The translations under genes and the position numbers were made by a program. Below the pieces are notes generated by a model. That model did not search any database. It saw only the letters and a program-made list of their open reading frames with translations, and was not told where the DNA came from. This document shows, one piece after another, positions 26,572 to 37,335 of a stretch of DNA of 50,664 nucleotides (position 1 is the stretch's first letter; each line of letters starts with the position of its first letter). Origin of the DNA: Flavobacteriia bacterium (GTDB taxonomy: Bacteria > Bacteroidota > Bacteroidia > Flavobacteriales_D > Crocinitomicaceae); NCBI GenBank assembly GCA_947455255.1, contig CANGOA010000006.1, positions 1 to 50,664 on the forward strand, in the 5' to 3' direction.

Positions 26572-29500
26572 ATGGATTATTTATTTTGGAATAAGAATTT
26601 GTGGGATTACTTTTTTAGAGAAGATTTAAAAAACACAAATTACAAAATTGTTCTTGCTGTTAATGAAAATGTTATTCTCGAAATTGGCTCTAAATTTAAT
26701 ATAGAGAATCCTTTAGAAGACTTTATTAATGCTATTAATGAAGGGCCTAGTGAAATTGTCGACGGTATTCAGAAATTTAGTACCAAAAAGAAAGATTTAG
26801 ACATTTTGAATAAATCAAATTTTTATTTAAAAGAAAATTCTATTTTTTCAAAGTTTGGCACTAAAATTCCAAGATGGTCTGATTCAAAAGAAGAATGCTT
26901 GTTGACTGGTTATCTAGCCTATTTGGTTCTAATGATTACAGATGAAAGTCAATATTGGTCAAATGTAAATTCTAAACTTAACATACAAACAAGATCTGTA
27001 TCTCAGAATCTTACTCCATCTTTCTTTGATTATTTAAAAATATGGGCAAAAAAGAAAGGATATAACTTTTTTTTCAAAAACATATATACTACAAAAAAAA
27101 ATGTTGGCACAATTTATAGTCAACTACCGCTAACTCTTGAAGAGGAAAAACAAATTATCACATCATTGTATTATGCGAAAGTAGAAGATCCTGAAGAATA
27201 TTTGATTTTAAAAAACAAGCCTACTTTTGAAATAATTGAAGAATTTATTGAAAACCAAAAAAGCTTTCTTAATAACCCAACAACAAAAGAAATAAATGAT
27301 TATTCTAGTGAATTAAGATCTGTTGTTTTTGATTATGTATTTCAAAATTTTGATAAATACATCACATTTTGTGAAAATTCCAATGAGATCGAAATCAAAA
27401 AGGCTCTCGAATTAAGGAAAATTGTTAAACAAAATATCAAGCCAGAATATTTTTTATGTATCGAAGATCATAAAATTAAAGGTGTGTTATTAATAAATAC
27501 AAAACTTAGTAATTCTATAAAAGAAGGTAATTTATTTTTAAAGTGTAAGAAAAACGTGTACAATCATGATACTAGATTCTATCGAAATGTAAATGATGAC
27601 GAAGGTAATTTTTATAAAGCCTATTTTTTTGATGAAATATTTGAATCAGGTAAATATAAAATCTTTAATAACAATATTGAGACACATCTTGAATTTGAAG
27701 TTCCTACTTTCCCTGACTTCAAACAACCTATTTGGTATAAAGATTACTCAAGATTGAATCGAGATTTAAAAATTATTCAGTTAAATAAAAAGATTGAATT
27801 TGATATTAATAATCCTTATAAAATAATTACATCATCTGATTTTGAATTTGAAAAGGAAGAAATTGACAAATATGGAATAATAAATTTGGGGGTTAATTTT
27901 AAAATTAATGTTCAAAATAATTCTGATATATTTCAAATATTTACACTTTCTCTGGAAAAAATTGAAACAAAATTTGAATTAGCTGGAAAGGCTATTGAAA
28001 TTACTGATAAGGAATTTGAAATTATTTTACAAGGGGCACCTGACGGAAAAAGAGGTAGTACGTCATACTTAAATAAAATCCCAGTTACTATTGGTTTTAA
28101 TCCTACTTCAATAACTAGAATAAAAATTTACGAACCAAATAATACATTAATTGAAATTTCTGATTTCAAGCAAAACGATCAAAATTTAGATACTTTCTAT
28201 TCTACTCATATTAATAATCTTAAAGAAGGGGATTACAAAATCGAAGTGTATAATCTAAATAATACTGTTATCAAAACAAAAGAGTTCTCAATCACGATTG
28301 GAGATTTTTCTGAACAACGTTCTGAAAAATATTTAAAGTACAATATCTGTGATTTTAATAAACTCACCACTTTCAAGATTGATGAAAAAACAATTGAAGA
28401 ATATTCTTTAAAAATAACAAAAGAACTAATTGAGGAATTAATAGATATTTTAATAAAAGGAAAAAAGATTATAAGTGTTTACGATGATGATTTCAAATAC
28501 ATATTAAAAACACTTCTTAATAAATATAATGATTTTGATCAATTAAATACTATCAAATTAGAACCTTTAGAAATAGGCAAAAGAATTATATATATATTAG
28601 ATAGTCTTAATATCATAGAACGAGAGTTTAATTATATAAAGACTATTAACAAACCATATTGGATTTCCTCTAGTGTGGATAGAAGATATAACATAGTTGG
28701 CGCTTTATCGTTAGATGATATAAAAGAACTTAACAAGGTCACTTCTATAAAGTCAAACAACCAATCTATTAATAGATCAATAAATAAATATCAAGTCGTT
28801 TTTGAATTACCACGTCAATTCTATGTTGAAAAATGTGATGAAAACAAACTTCCTAAAACAGACAAATTTAAATATTTTCAAGATTTAGAGGAGTTTGATT
28901 TTGTATTTCAAGAACCAGAAGAATTAGAATTTATAATTGATAGCGACACCTTAAAATTAATTGACGAAAACATATTAATACCAATTAACAATATAAAAGT
29001 TTTGAATTGGTTTACTTTAAAATACGAAGCGATAATTCAAGACCAATTCAAGGAAATGCTCACGTATTGGGGGTATAAACTATTTGAAATTGAAAGTAAA
29101 AAGAAATATAATAATCGAGTTGTTAAATATTACTTTCTTTTTTCAATAGGTGAAAATGGAATTAGATATGCTTATTTTCCTTATGAACAAAGACATATAG
29201 CGCTTAGATTATACTTAAAAAAAGTAAAGTATTTTGATCTTTCACACTTAATCATTAGTGAAACGAATAATTCAGTTAGTCTAGATTTTGAATTCATTTC
29301 AAATCAACTTATAGATAATGTAATTACTGATAGAGAACACAAAAAAATATTTAGTGTTATAAATGATAATCCAGACAACATATCTGAATTTAAAACAATA
29401 ATTAATTTTCAAAATGCTTTTAAAATCGATTTAGTTTTTAGAAAAATTATTCAATCCTATTTCTTATACGATAAAGAGAATCAGATTTTTGCCATTAATG

Positions 29501-29775
29501 CATCAGTTGTATTACCTGAAAATATAGAGAAATATCTTAATGGATTAAATGGATTATTGCCAATTTATTTCAAACATAATGCAATTCTACCAATCAGCAA
29601 TTTAAATCAATTATTAACAAAAAACAGTGCTAATACTGAGGGGAAAGAAATTGAATTTAAAGCATATCAAAATATACCTGAAGAAATAGTTAGTAAAATT
29701 TCAAATAATTTAATTGGAGGACAGATGCATCTTCAAGGAAAAAATTATTTAGAAATTAAAATAGAAATAAAATGA
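26572..29775 (+). CDS. Large unassigned protein paired with DruE-type helicase (DruH-like)
   Basis: This 1067-residue protein has no enzymatic motif that I can see. It starts MDYLFWNKNLWDYFFREDLK and continues with a mixed alpha/beta domain. Around residues 483-590 a beta-rich stretch resembles an Ig-like sandwich (PVTIGFNPTSITRIKIYEP). The C-terminal half includes a helical section with FTLKYEAIIQDQFKEML near 820. Its stop codon overlaps the next start as ATGA, tying it to the 1869-residue helicase. A roughly 1000-residue partner plus a giant DUF1998 helicase is the gene layout of Druantia type III (druH-druE), which is the basis of the call. Sequence homology to DruH was not tested. Base composition is visibly more AT-rich than the recBCD block. 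Confidence 0.5.
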   Translation: MDYLFWNKNLWDYFFREDLKNTNYKIVLAVNENVILEIGSKFNIENPLEDFINAINEGPSEIVDGIQKFSTKKKDLDILNKSNFYLKENSIFSKFGTKIPRWSDSKEECLLTGYLAYLVLMITDESQYWSNVNSKLNIQTRSVSQNLTPSFFDYLKIWAKKKGYNFFFKNIYTTKKNVGTIYSQLPLTLEEEKQIITSLYYAKVEDPEEYLILKNKPTFEIIEEFIENQKSFLNNPTTKEINDYSSELRSVVFDYVFQNFDKYITFCENSNEIEIKKALELRKIVKQNIKPEYFLCIEDHKIKGVLLINTKLSNSIKEGNLFLKCKKNVYNHDTRFYRNVNDDEGNFYKAYFFDEIFESGKYKIFNNNIETHLEFEVPTFPDFKQPIWYKDYSRLNRDLKIIQLNKKIEFDINNPYKIITSSDFEFEKEEIDKYGIINLGVNFKINVQNNSDIFQIFTLSLEKIETKFELAGKAIEITDKEFEIILQGAPDGKRGSTSYLNKIPVTIGFNPTSITRIKIYEPNNTLIEISDFKQNDQNLDTFYSTHINNLKEGDYKIEVYNLNNTVIKTKEFSITIGDFSEQRSEKYLKYNICDFNKLTTFKIDEKTIEEYSLKITKELIEELIDILIKGKKIISVYDDDFKYILKTLLNKYNDFDQLNTIKLEPLEIGKRIIYILDSLNIIEREFNYIKTINKPYWISSSVDRRYNIVGALSLDDIKELNKVTSIKSNNQSINRSINKYQVVFELPRQFYVEKCDENKLPKTDKFKYFQDLEEFDFVFQEPEELEFIIDSDTLKLIDENILIPINNIKVLNWFTLKYEAIIQDQFKEMLTYWGYKLFEIESKKKYNNRVVKYYFLFSIGENGIRYAYFPYEQRHIALRLYLKKVKYFDLSHLIISETNNSVSLDFEFISNQLIDNVITDREHKKIFSVINDNPDNISEFKTIINFQNAFKIDLVFRKIIQSYFLYDKENQIFAINASVVLPENIEKYLNGLNGLLPIYFKHNAILPISNLNQLLTKNSANTEGKEIEFKAYQNIPEEIVSKISNNLIGGQMHLQGKNYLEIKIEIK

Positions 29776-32700
29776 AAAGACCTATCAAACTTGCAAAAAA
29801 TCTGCAACAAAAATTTCAAACTTATATTGAAACAGACTTTTGGGCGTTAGATCCTGATTTCCAAAAAGCTAGACGAGAATTATTAAATGACGCTAATAAA
29901 AAAGCAGTTTTTCAAGAACCATGGTTTGAAATTGTAAGACCTTACAAATCTTCTGGTAAAAAGATAGATCAGCTAGATTTAAGTGATTTCAATCAACATC
30001 TTAATTCTGATGAACTTATTTTCTTTAAAAATCTTGTTAAATCGGGATTAATTGATGGAAATATAACTCTGTATAAGCATCAATTGATGATGATTCAAGA
30101 ATATTGGAAAGGTAAAAACTTGGTGATTACAACAGGAACAGGTTCAGGTAAAACGGAATCTTTTCTTTTACCTTTGTTTTCTTATTTAAGTAAGTATTAC
30201 CTTCAAAAAAGTAATATTCAAATAAATAATTCTAGTGAAGAAAACTTATGGTATTTAAATTATCAAATTAACGGAAATAATAGGCAATATACTGAAATCC
30301 CACATCGTCAATCCGACTGTGAGAATGCTTGTGTAAAAGCAATCATTTTTTATCCTATGAATGCTTTAGTTGCAGATCAAATGAATAGATTACGAGCGGC
30401 GTTAGCATCATCAGAAGCGTTAGATGTTTTTGAACAAGCAGGAAAAGGTAAATTGTATTTTGGAAAATATAATTCCACATTGAAGGTTGCAAGATATAAT
30501 GGTAATGGAACACTTAAAAATAAGAGAGAAATTGCCAATGAAATGGAAAAACATTATGAGGCTTTTAAAAAAATAAAACAAAAAATTGATGAAAAACCAG
30601 AAGATAAAAGTATAAAGGAGCTTTATTCTTCGACACCTAATCCTTTTGGTTCAGAACTTCTCAACCGTTGGGATATGCAACAAACACCACCCGATTTATT
30701 TATCACAAATTATTCTATGCTTAATGTGATGATGATGAGGAATGAAGAAAATAATTTTTTTACTAAAACAAAGGATTGGCTTGAATCTGATCCAATAAAT
30801 AATATTTTTCACTTAATAATTGATGAACTCCATTTAAACAGAGGTACGGCAGGTGCAGAGGTGTCTTGGTTATTACGATTGTATTTAAATCGTATTGGAT
30901 TACATCCAGGTCATTCTCAACTAAGAATTTTAGCATCTAGTGCATCTTTAGAAGGAGATAAAGCGAATGAATTCTTGGAGGATTTCTTTGGTTATGATAG
31001 AAATACTTGTAATCAACATTTTTCAATAATTTCAGATGAATATTCAGATGTTGATAAACCAGATTTAGACGTATTGTCAGATGAAAAATTAATTAAAGTT
31101 TATGATTATCTACCTGATAAAAATTACGAAAGAGGTAATCCTGAAAAAATGGTACAAGAGATTTTTAATAAAAACGATCTGAATATATTTTTAGATAATG
31201 TTAAATTAGAAATTTCTTCAAAAATAGAATGTTGTTATCCAGATTACAGTAGAAAAACTATCAGTAAATCAGAATTAGCCCAAGCTTGTTTTCCAAATCA
31301 AGATAATTTTAATCAAGAAAAATGCTTAGAAGCGTTCTTGTATATAAGAAGTTTATTTGATGAACGATCTGACGGTAGAGATTTACCTAGATTAAGGATA
31401 CATTTACTCTATAATAATTTACCAGGATTGTTTTCTAAAATGGATAGTTTATCTGGTTTAACAAATGATCCATTTAAGATGATGGATGATAACAAACGAT
31501 TTGCTCAACTTCTTGTATGTTATGAATGTGGAACCCTAATGTACGGCGGTTATAGACATAATATAAATACAGAAAATGGGCTTGAGTTTGAAATGTTACC
31601 AGTACCTCAAAATTTAGACGCATCACCAGATTCGTATACACAAACAATTCCAGATTTTATGAGTTATAATGAATTTGTATTGTTTTGGCCTAATGAATTG
31701 AATAATAAACAAATTAACACTGATGCAGAACAGCCCTTTGATACCGCAAAATTCGGAGGTAGAAATATAGCGAATGGCGGACAATGGGTTTCCGCAAGTT
31801 TGAATCCAAGGAATGGTAGAATTAAAGAAGGTGCTTATAATGATAGTAATTGGGTTTTAGGTTATCTATTCAAACAACTTGTCCGAGATGAAGAAATGAA
31901 GGCATTACCATCACAATGTCCATGTTGTGCTCAAAAAAATCATTTTAACGCGCAAAGAACTACGCCCTTTAATCATTTTAGTACACCTCATAATAAAACA
32001 ACACAAGTATTAACAACTCAATTACTAAAAGAAATTAGTAATGAAGTTGATAATAGGAAACTAATAGTGTTTTCTGACTCTCGAAATGCTGCAGCAAATC
32101 TATCTGCACGATTAGAATTAGATAATTATTGGGATAGTATGCGAAAAATTATTGCATATATAGCAAGGTATTCGGAGCAAGATCAACAAATGACTCAAAG
32201 AATTGAACAAATCCAAAATGTATCTTGGAGTGAAATAGACGACGACATTAAGGAGTATATAAAAGGAAAAGGACTCGTAGATGGAGATTTAATTCAAACT
32301 GCTGAAAGAAGGTCAGATAGGGTGCACTACGCTGAAGATATAATTAAAGAATTTTTAGCTAAAATTGAAGAAACGAATGTAGGAAATAATTTAAGAATTT
32401 CAATTGCTGAAAACATTCTTTCAAATGCAAATGCTACAAATCTAGTTCTAAAAAGACTATTAGAGAAAGGTATACCTCCAATGGGTAATACTTTTAAAGT
32501 TAGAATTTCAAATAATGGTCAAAATACTTACGTACCAATTAGAGATTTTGATAATTTAAAATGGTATAATTTATATAATCTAAAAAATGGATCGTATAAC
32601 TTTGAAATAAATGGAAATCTAGATCAACGAAAACACATCAACGATGAACTAAAAAAAGAATTTACCAGAGGATTATTTGGGAAAAATCGTTTTTCAATTG

Positions 32701-35381
32701 AGATGATGGCTAAAGGATATGTTGCTTTTAAGGTAGAACAAATTCAAAATTTATTAACACAACTAAATATAACAGATCCAAATGAAAAACAAAAAATAGA
32801 AGAAGTTTCTAATAGTTTTATCAGAATCTTAGGATATAAATATAGATCAATTGCACATTCCGATATTATTCAACCAAATGATAGTAAAAATAATATTGTT
32901 GATTTCAGTTCTACACATCCCGTAAGACAATATTTAAACAAATGTTATCCTAATCAACTAAATATTCACAATCAAATTCTATGTTTACTTAATGGTTTTG
33001 GTGCAACAGTTAACAATCTTTACATTGGTGGAGTAATCGATCCTAAAGATTTTGATTTGATCTTGGCTAAAGAAAATTCAATAGTCTATATATGTAATAA
33101 CTGTCAAACCCCACATTTACATAAATCAGGAGGAGTTTGTGCACATTGTTTTACAGATTTAACAATTCCGAATAATTTAACTGAAATAATCGCTGGAGAT
33201 TTATGGAAAGAAAATTATTATACTCAAAACCCTGAAGAAGACATTATAAGACTACATTGTGAAGAATTAACAGGTCAAACAGATGATTTTGAAAAAAGAC
33301 AAAGATTATTTAAAAATCTCTTTTTGGAAGGTGAAGTACAACAAGCTGAGCAAATTGATGTGATTTCAGCAACTACAACAATGGAAGTTGGTATTGACAT
33401 AGGTTCTTTGAGTGCAACCTTAATGGGGAATATGGCTCCAGAACGTTTTAATTATCAGCAGAGGGTTGGTAGGGCAGGTCGAGGCGGTCAAGCTTTTAGC
33501 GTAGCCTTAACAGTATGTAGAAGTAGTTCTCATGATGCTTTCTACTATTTCAATCCAGATGCAATGCTTAATGCTAAGCCTCCTATCCCACTAATTCCAA
33601 TTAGTTTGAATGATATTAAAGAACGTTTTTATTTTAAAGAATTATTACGTCAAGTCTCAATGAAAGGGAATCCAGAGTTGGAAGGTCAGTTAAATGAAAA
33701 AGATACTCATGGAAGATTAGGTAAAACATCTGATTTTAAAGAAAATAAAGATAAATTCAAAGATAATTTACTTGATTCAATTCAGCGTACCATAATAGAC
33801 CCCGTTTTTACAACGTGGGCAAATTATATAAACATTAATAAGAGCATAAAGGATATAGAAGAAAAACTTAATATTGCAACAAAAAGATCCCCAATACCAT
33901 CTGGTTTGGCTTCTGCATTAGCTGAAAATGGAATATTACCAATGTTTGGAATGCCTACTAATGTAAGAGTTGCATATTTAAATGGTGGTGGAGAAGTGGA
34001 TAGAGAGGCAGAATTGGCACTCACGGAATTTGCACCTAGTTCAGAACTACTAAAAGATAAAAAATATTATCCTATGGAAGGAATTACGTCCACTCGATAC
34101 AGAATAGGAGGTAATTTAATGAATGATGTTGTCTCAGATGAATTTAATACTTTTTATTACATAGAACAAGATGATAAAAGTATATATGTTCAAAATGATT
34201 TACCTGAAGGAAATGTTACTTATCGTAAAGCGATAATGCCAAAAGCTTATTATTCTTTCAAAGAAATTTATGAAACAGACAATAATAAACAAAGACATCA
34301 ATTGAGCTTACCAAAAATAGATACAGGGATAGATGATGTCAATAAAATAACTATACATAATATTGAAGTCACTTGTTTTAAAGGAAGTTATTTTGTTTTC
34401 AATGATAATAAAGGACAAGATTTTGAGTTTTATGAAAATAATTATTCAAGACCACAAAGTAATGTCAATTTATATCAATGGTCTATTAATTCAGTCAACA
34501 ACGAAAATATGGGGACGTTTTCATTAGCTAATAAAACTTTTACCACGCTTTTAGAAATTGGTCCAAAAGAATTACCTTCAGGTTTAAGATTAGGTTTGTA
34601 TCAAGATAGTGAAGCAAACAAATTATCATTATTTCGAAATACTGCAATACAAGCAGCAGCTTATTCAGCAGCATTTATTTTACGTAATGTTTATACAACA
34701 GATAAAGATATTGATGGTGAAGAGATTAGAATATTGAAATTAAGACAACATAATGATGTGCAAAAACTTAATATTCTTCTTGCGGATAAATTGGTTAATG
34801 GTTCTGGTTTTTGCAAAGAATTATACGACAATATTTCACATTATTTTAATTTGTGTTTTGATAAATCGAATCCTTTTGCGTCAAGAATTTTATCTGAAGA
34901 AAACTTACAATGTGATACTGCAAGTTATCAAAATTTGATGAATTTCCGAAATCAGAAATTTCATCCAATTTTAGATTGGAGATTAGGTTTATCATACCTT
35001 AGGTTATTAATGAATATGGATAATGAGAGTGTTCTAAATGCTAATACAAGTTTACATGAGTTTAAAAACTATAATTCTTCAAATAATTGGAGTGAAGGTT
35101 TCCAGAATTTATTTTCTGAATGGGTAAACACTACACAATTAGGTGATTATCATTGCATAGATAATATACCTATATGTTTAAGAAATGGACATTACATTAT
35201 TGGTATACATCCTCTTTGGGATGTAGAAGCACAAAGTGGTTCTCTTTATAATACTATCAATAAATTAAATTGTAATAATCCAATATTTATAGATTCATTT
35301 AATCTTATAAGAAGACCTGGAGCATGTTATAGTGCAGTTGTTGAAGCTATCCCAAATAATGATAATATAGCTATACCATAA
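29772..35381 (+). CDS. druE: Giant SF2 helicase, DUF1998/DruE type
   Basis: This 1869-residue DEAD/DEAH helicase has Walker A TTGTGSGKTESFLLP near residue 119, FYPMNALVADQMNRLR near 195, IIDELHLNRGTAGAE near 349, a motif III-like SSASLEG near 391, and the C-terminal helicase signature VGIDIGSLSATLMGNMAPER then QQRVGRAGRGG near 1229. Cysteine pairs occur at CYECG (about 583), QCPCC (about 716) and CNNC with CAHC (about 1110), consistent with zinc binding as in MrfA/DUF1998 helicases. The motif layout and length match DruE of Druantia anti-phage systems. It is coupled by ATGA to the 1067-residue gene upstream. Its 3' end overlaps the convergent NERD-helicase gene by 11 bases. Other DUF1998 helicases (DISARM, MrfA) are shorter. 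Confidence 0.7.
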   Translation: MKRPIKLAKNLQQKFQTYIETDFWALDPDFQKARRELLNDANKKAVFQEPWFEIVRPYKSSGKKIDQLDLSDFNQHLNSDELIFFKNLVKSGLIDGNITLYKHQLMMIQEYWKGKNLVITTGTGSGKTESFLLPLFSYLSKYYLQKSNIQINNSSEENLWYLNYQINGNNRQYTEIPHRQSDCENACVKAIIFYPMNALVADQMNRLRAALASSEALDVFEQAGKGKLYFGKYNSTLKVARYNGNGTLKNKREIANEMEKHYEAFKKIKQKIDEKPEDKSIKELYSSTPNPFGSELLNRWDMQQTPPDLFITNYSMLNVMMMRNEENNFFTKTKDWLESDPINNIFHLIIDELHLNRGTAGAEVSWLLRLYLNRIGLHPGHSQLRILASSASLEGDKANEFLEDFFGYDRNTCNQHFSIISDEYSDVDKPDLDVLSDEKLIKVYDYLPDKNYERGNPEKMVQEIFNKNDLNIFLDNVKLEISSKIECCYPDYSRKTISKSELAQACFPNQDNFNQEKCLEAFLYIRSLFDERSDGRDLPRLRIHLLYNNLPGLFSKMDSLSGLTNDPFKMMDDNKRFAQLLVCYECGTLMYGGYRHNINTENGLEFEMLPVPQNLDASPDSYTQTIPDFMSYNEFVLFWPNELNNKQINTDAEQPFDTAKFGGRNIANGGQWVSASLNPRNGRIKEGAYNDSNWVLGYLFKQLVRDEEMKALPSQCPCCAQKNHFNAQRTTPFNHFSTPHNKTTQVLTTQLLKEISNEVDNRKLIVFSDSRNAAANLSARLELDNYWDSMRKIIAYIARYSEQDQQMTQRIEQIQNVSWSEIDDDIKEYIKGKGLVDGDLIQTAERRSDRVHYAEDIIKEFLAKIEETNVGNNLRISIAENILSNANATNLVLKRLLEKGIPPMGNTFKVRISNNGQNTYVPIRDFDNLKWYNLYNLKNGSYNFEINGNLDQRKHINDELKKEFTRGLFGKNRFSIEMMAKGYVAFKVEQIQNLLTQLNITDPNEKQKIEEVSNSFIRILGYKYRSIAHSDIIQPNDSKNNIVDFSSTHPVRQYLNKCYPNQLNIHNQILCLLNGFGATVNNLYIGGVIDPKDFDLILAKENSIVYICNNCQTPHLHKSGGVCAHCFTDLTIPNNLTEIIAGDLWKENYYTQNPEEDIIRLHCEELTGQTDDFEKRQRLFKNLFLEGEVQQAEQIDVISATTTMEVGIDIGSLSATLMGNMAPERFNYQQRVGRAGRGGQAFSVALTVCRSSSHDAFYYFNPDAMLNAKPPIPLIPISLNDIKERFYFKELLRQVSMKGNPELEGQLNEKDTHGRLGKTSDFKENKDKFKDNLLDSIQRTIIDPVFTTWANYININKSIKDIEEKLNIATKRSPIPSGLASALAENGILPMFGMPTNVRVAYLNGGGEVDREAELALTEFAPSSELLKDKKYYPMEGITSTRYRIGGNLMNDVVSDEFNTFYYIEQDDKSIYVQNDLPEGNVTYRKAIMPKAYYSFKEIYETDNNKQRHQLSLPKIDTGIDDVNKITIHNIEVTCFKGSYFVFNDNKGQDFEFYENNYSRPQSNVNLYQWSINSVNNENMGTFSLANKTFTTLLEIGPKELPSGLRLGLYQDSEANKLSLFRNTAIQAAAYSAAFILRNVYTTDKDIDGEEIRILKLRQHNDVQKLNILLADKLVNGSGFCKELYDNISHYFNLCFDKSNPFASRILSEENLQCDTASYQNLMNFRNQKFHPILDWRLGLSYLRLLMNMDNESVLNANTSLHEFKNYNSSNNWSEGFQNLFSEWVNTTQLGDYHCIDNIPICLRNGHYIIGIHPLWDVEAQSGSLYNTINKLNCNNPIFIDSFNLIRRPGACYSAVVEAIPNNDNIAIP

Positions 35382-37251
35382 GTTGGCATATTCCAGGGTT
35401 ATTTTGGGCAATTGAAATAATTTTTCGGGATACTTCTGAGTTAGGATTTTTCAATGTAATGACAAGGGTATCTATTGCTCTTGTCATTACTATTAAATTA
35501 AAACTCTCAATAGCTTTTTGTATATTATCTAGTTGTTGAAGTTCCATCAATTGTAGAATAAATTCATCCCATTCATAGCAAACAACAGTCCAGGCTTCTA
35601 ATCCTCTACAAGCTTGGTAACTTATTGTTCTGAATTGATCTATTGGAAACTTTTTTGTTCTATTTTCTTGTTTGTTAGCTATGAATGTTTTGTGACCATA
35701 ACTGTTAATTATGTTTTCAATTTCATCCATTTTTTCTATTCTGCCACATAAAAACATCATATCATAGAATGAATTTTCATTTTCTTGCAAATCTTTAATT
35801 AGATTAGAATGAATATCATAACTATATTGATTCGTTATAATAACTTTACCACCATTTAGTTTTTTATTATTAATTAACTCCCAGTTATATTTTTCTCCTA
35901 TTATACGTAAAAAATCAACAATATTAACTTTGTTTCTGTGAGATACTTCAAGGGTAAATTTCTGTCTTTTATCTCGGCTAAATCCATTTACCCAATCTTG
36001 AGTAATATTATTCGTTTCAAGATTCTCTATAAATTGATTCTCACCTATAGCTACTACTGTATATTGAAATCCAAATAACTTGAATATAATATTTTTTTTA
36101 TTGTCATCCCAATCTTGTCCTTCATCAATTAAAACACAATCATATTGTTGTGGTAGACTAAATAATTCTCTTGGATCTTCTACATCATTTAGAAGTGTAT
36201 TTAGCTTGTTAGTTAGTTCATCAAAATTTATATTGTTTTGATTTATTTTTTCATATTCATTCAAACATTCAAAAACAAAAGCATCAAATGTTTTAATTTC
36301 AATTTGATTTACATCAGCTAAACCAGAGTAATACAATAACCTTTTTATATCTTGCTGTAAAGCTTTGTTAAATGTTAAAATAATTGATTTTAAATCTCTT
36401 TTTTGATATAGATTTTTAGCTAGATGTATTAAGTGGATTGTTTTACCTGTTCCTGGATTTCCATGTATTGTAGTTATCTTTTTGCCAATTTCATTAAAAT
36501 AGTTTCTTTCAAATTCATTGATTTCTTTTTGAATTAATTCATGAACTTTTTTTCTTGATATTTTACCTATTCCAATAGCTGAATTTTTACTCATTACTTC
36601 GAAAAAATCTGATGTGCTTTTAGCAATTGTATCATTTGCACTACTTCGATAATACGTAATGTTATCAATTTGTTTTGGTAAATTGTTTTTAAAAACTACT
36701 TCAAAAATATTATTTAAAGTTGTTTGCCCCCAAATTATATTATAAACTTGATGAGAGTCAAAATGATTTAAAGTATCGGCTCTAAAAAGCCAAATAAGAT
36801 TTACAACAAAAGGACTATAGTTTATTCTATCTTTTAAAAAATTAATTATAGCTGTTTTTTGTCCATTACTTTGAAAAGTTACGTCATGAAATCCATCAGG
36901 ATATAAACAATAAATCTTTTGATTTTCTATCTTAATAGAAGTATACTCATTATGTTTTTTGATTTCAAAAATTAATAACGCATCTTTAATTTTTACTTTT
37001 CTATTTAAAGGTAGTGTACTACCTTGTACACCAGTTCTTACTTCTAACTCAATCTCATCAATCATATCAATCCATACAACTAAATCTAAATCTTTATTTT
37101 TTGCTTGTGGACAAATCATTGAAGGGATGATGTAAATATTTCCTCTAAGATGTTTTGGAATTGAATATTCAATTAAATTAGCAAGTTTTGAAGCTGCATT
37201 AACTTCGTCAGAAGATTCATATTGTGCGTTATATAATCGATGTATATTCAT
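35371..37251 (-). CDS. NERD-domain nuclease fused to SF1 (UvrD-like) helicase
   Basis: The 626-residue protein combines an N-terminal NERD (nuclease-related) domain with a superfamily 1 helicase. NERD residues appear as DLDLVVWID near 54 and LLIFEIKKH near 92 (the D...ExK pattern). Helicase Walker A is GNPGTGKT at 264-271, with ILTFNKAL near 290, Walker B VLIDEGQDW at about 373-381 and a C-terminal QACRGLEAWTVVC motif near 545. Such proteins are common in defence islands and are predicted to attack or unwind foreign DNA. It is transcribed towards druE and the coding ends overlap by 11 bases, so the two transcripts are antisense at their 3' ends. Confidence 0.78.
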   Translation of the reverse strand: MNIHRLYNAQYESSDEVNAASKLANLIEYSIPKHLRGNIYIIPSMICPQAKNKDLDLVVWIDMIDEIELEVRTGVQGSTLPLNRKVKIKDALLIFEIKKHNEYTSIKIENQKIYCLYPDGFHDVTFQSNGQKTAIINFLKDRINYSPFVVNLIWLFRADTLNHFDSHQVYNIIWGQTTLNNIFEVVFKNNLPKQIDNITYYRSSANDTIAKSTSDFFEVMSKNSAIGIGKISRKKVHELIQKEINEFERNYFNEIGKKITTIHGNPGTGKTIHLIHLAKNLYQKRDLKSIILTFNKALQQDIKRLLYYSGLADVNQIEIKTFDAFVFECLNEYEKINQNNINFDELTNKLNTLLNDVEDPRELFSLPQQYDCVLIDEGQDWDDNKKNIIFKLFGFQYTVVAIGENQFIENLETNNITQDWVNGFSRDKRQKFTLEVSHRNKVNIVDFLRIIGEKYNWELINNKKLNGGKVIITNQYSYDIHSNLIKDLQENENSFYDMMFLCGRIEKMDEIENIINSYGHKTFIANKQENRTKKFPIDQFRTISYQACRGLEAWTVVCYEWDEFILQLMELQQLDNIQKAIESFNLIVMTRAIDTLVITLKNPNSEVSRKIISIAQNNPGICQLMV

Positions 37252-37335
37252 ATAAATTCTTGTTTACTTGTAAAAATATTTTGTGAATAATTTTAGAAGA
37301 ATTCTTTTAATATTGTTTAATTTTTTTTATTTAAT

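Noticed and set aside
29772-35381. DISARM system (DrmA/DrmB)
   Set aside because: No phospholipase D-type DrmC and no separate DUF1998 DrmB are seen; the helicase length fits DruE better.
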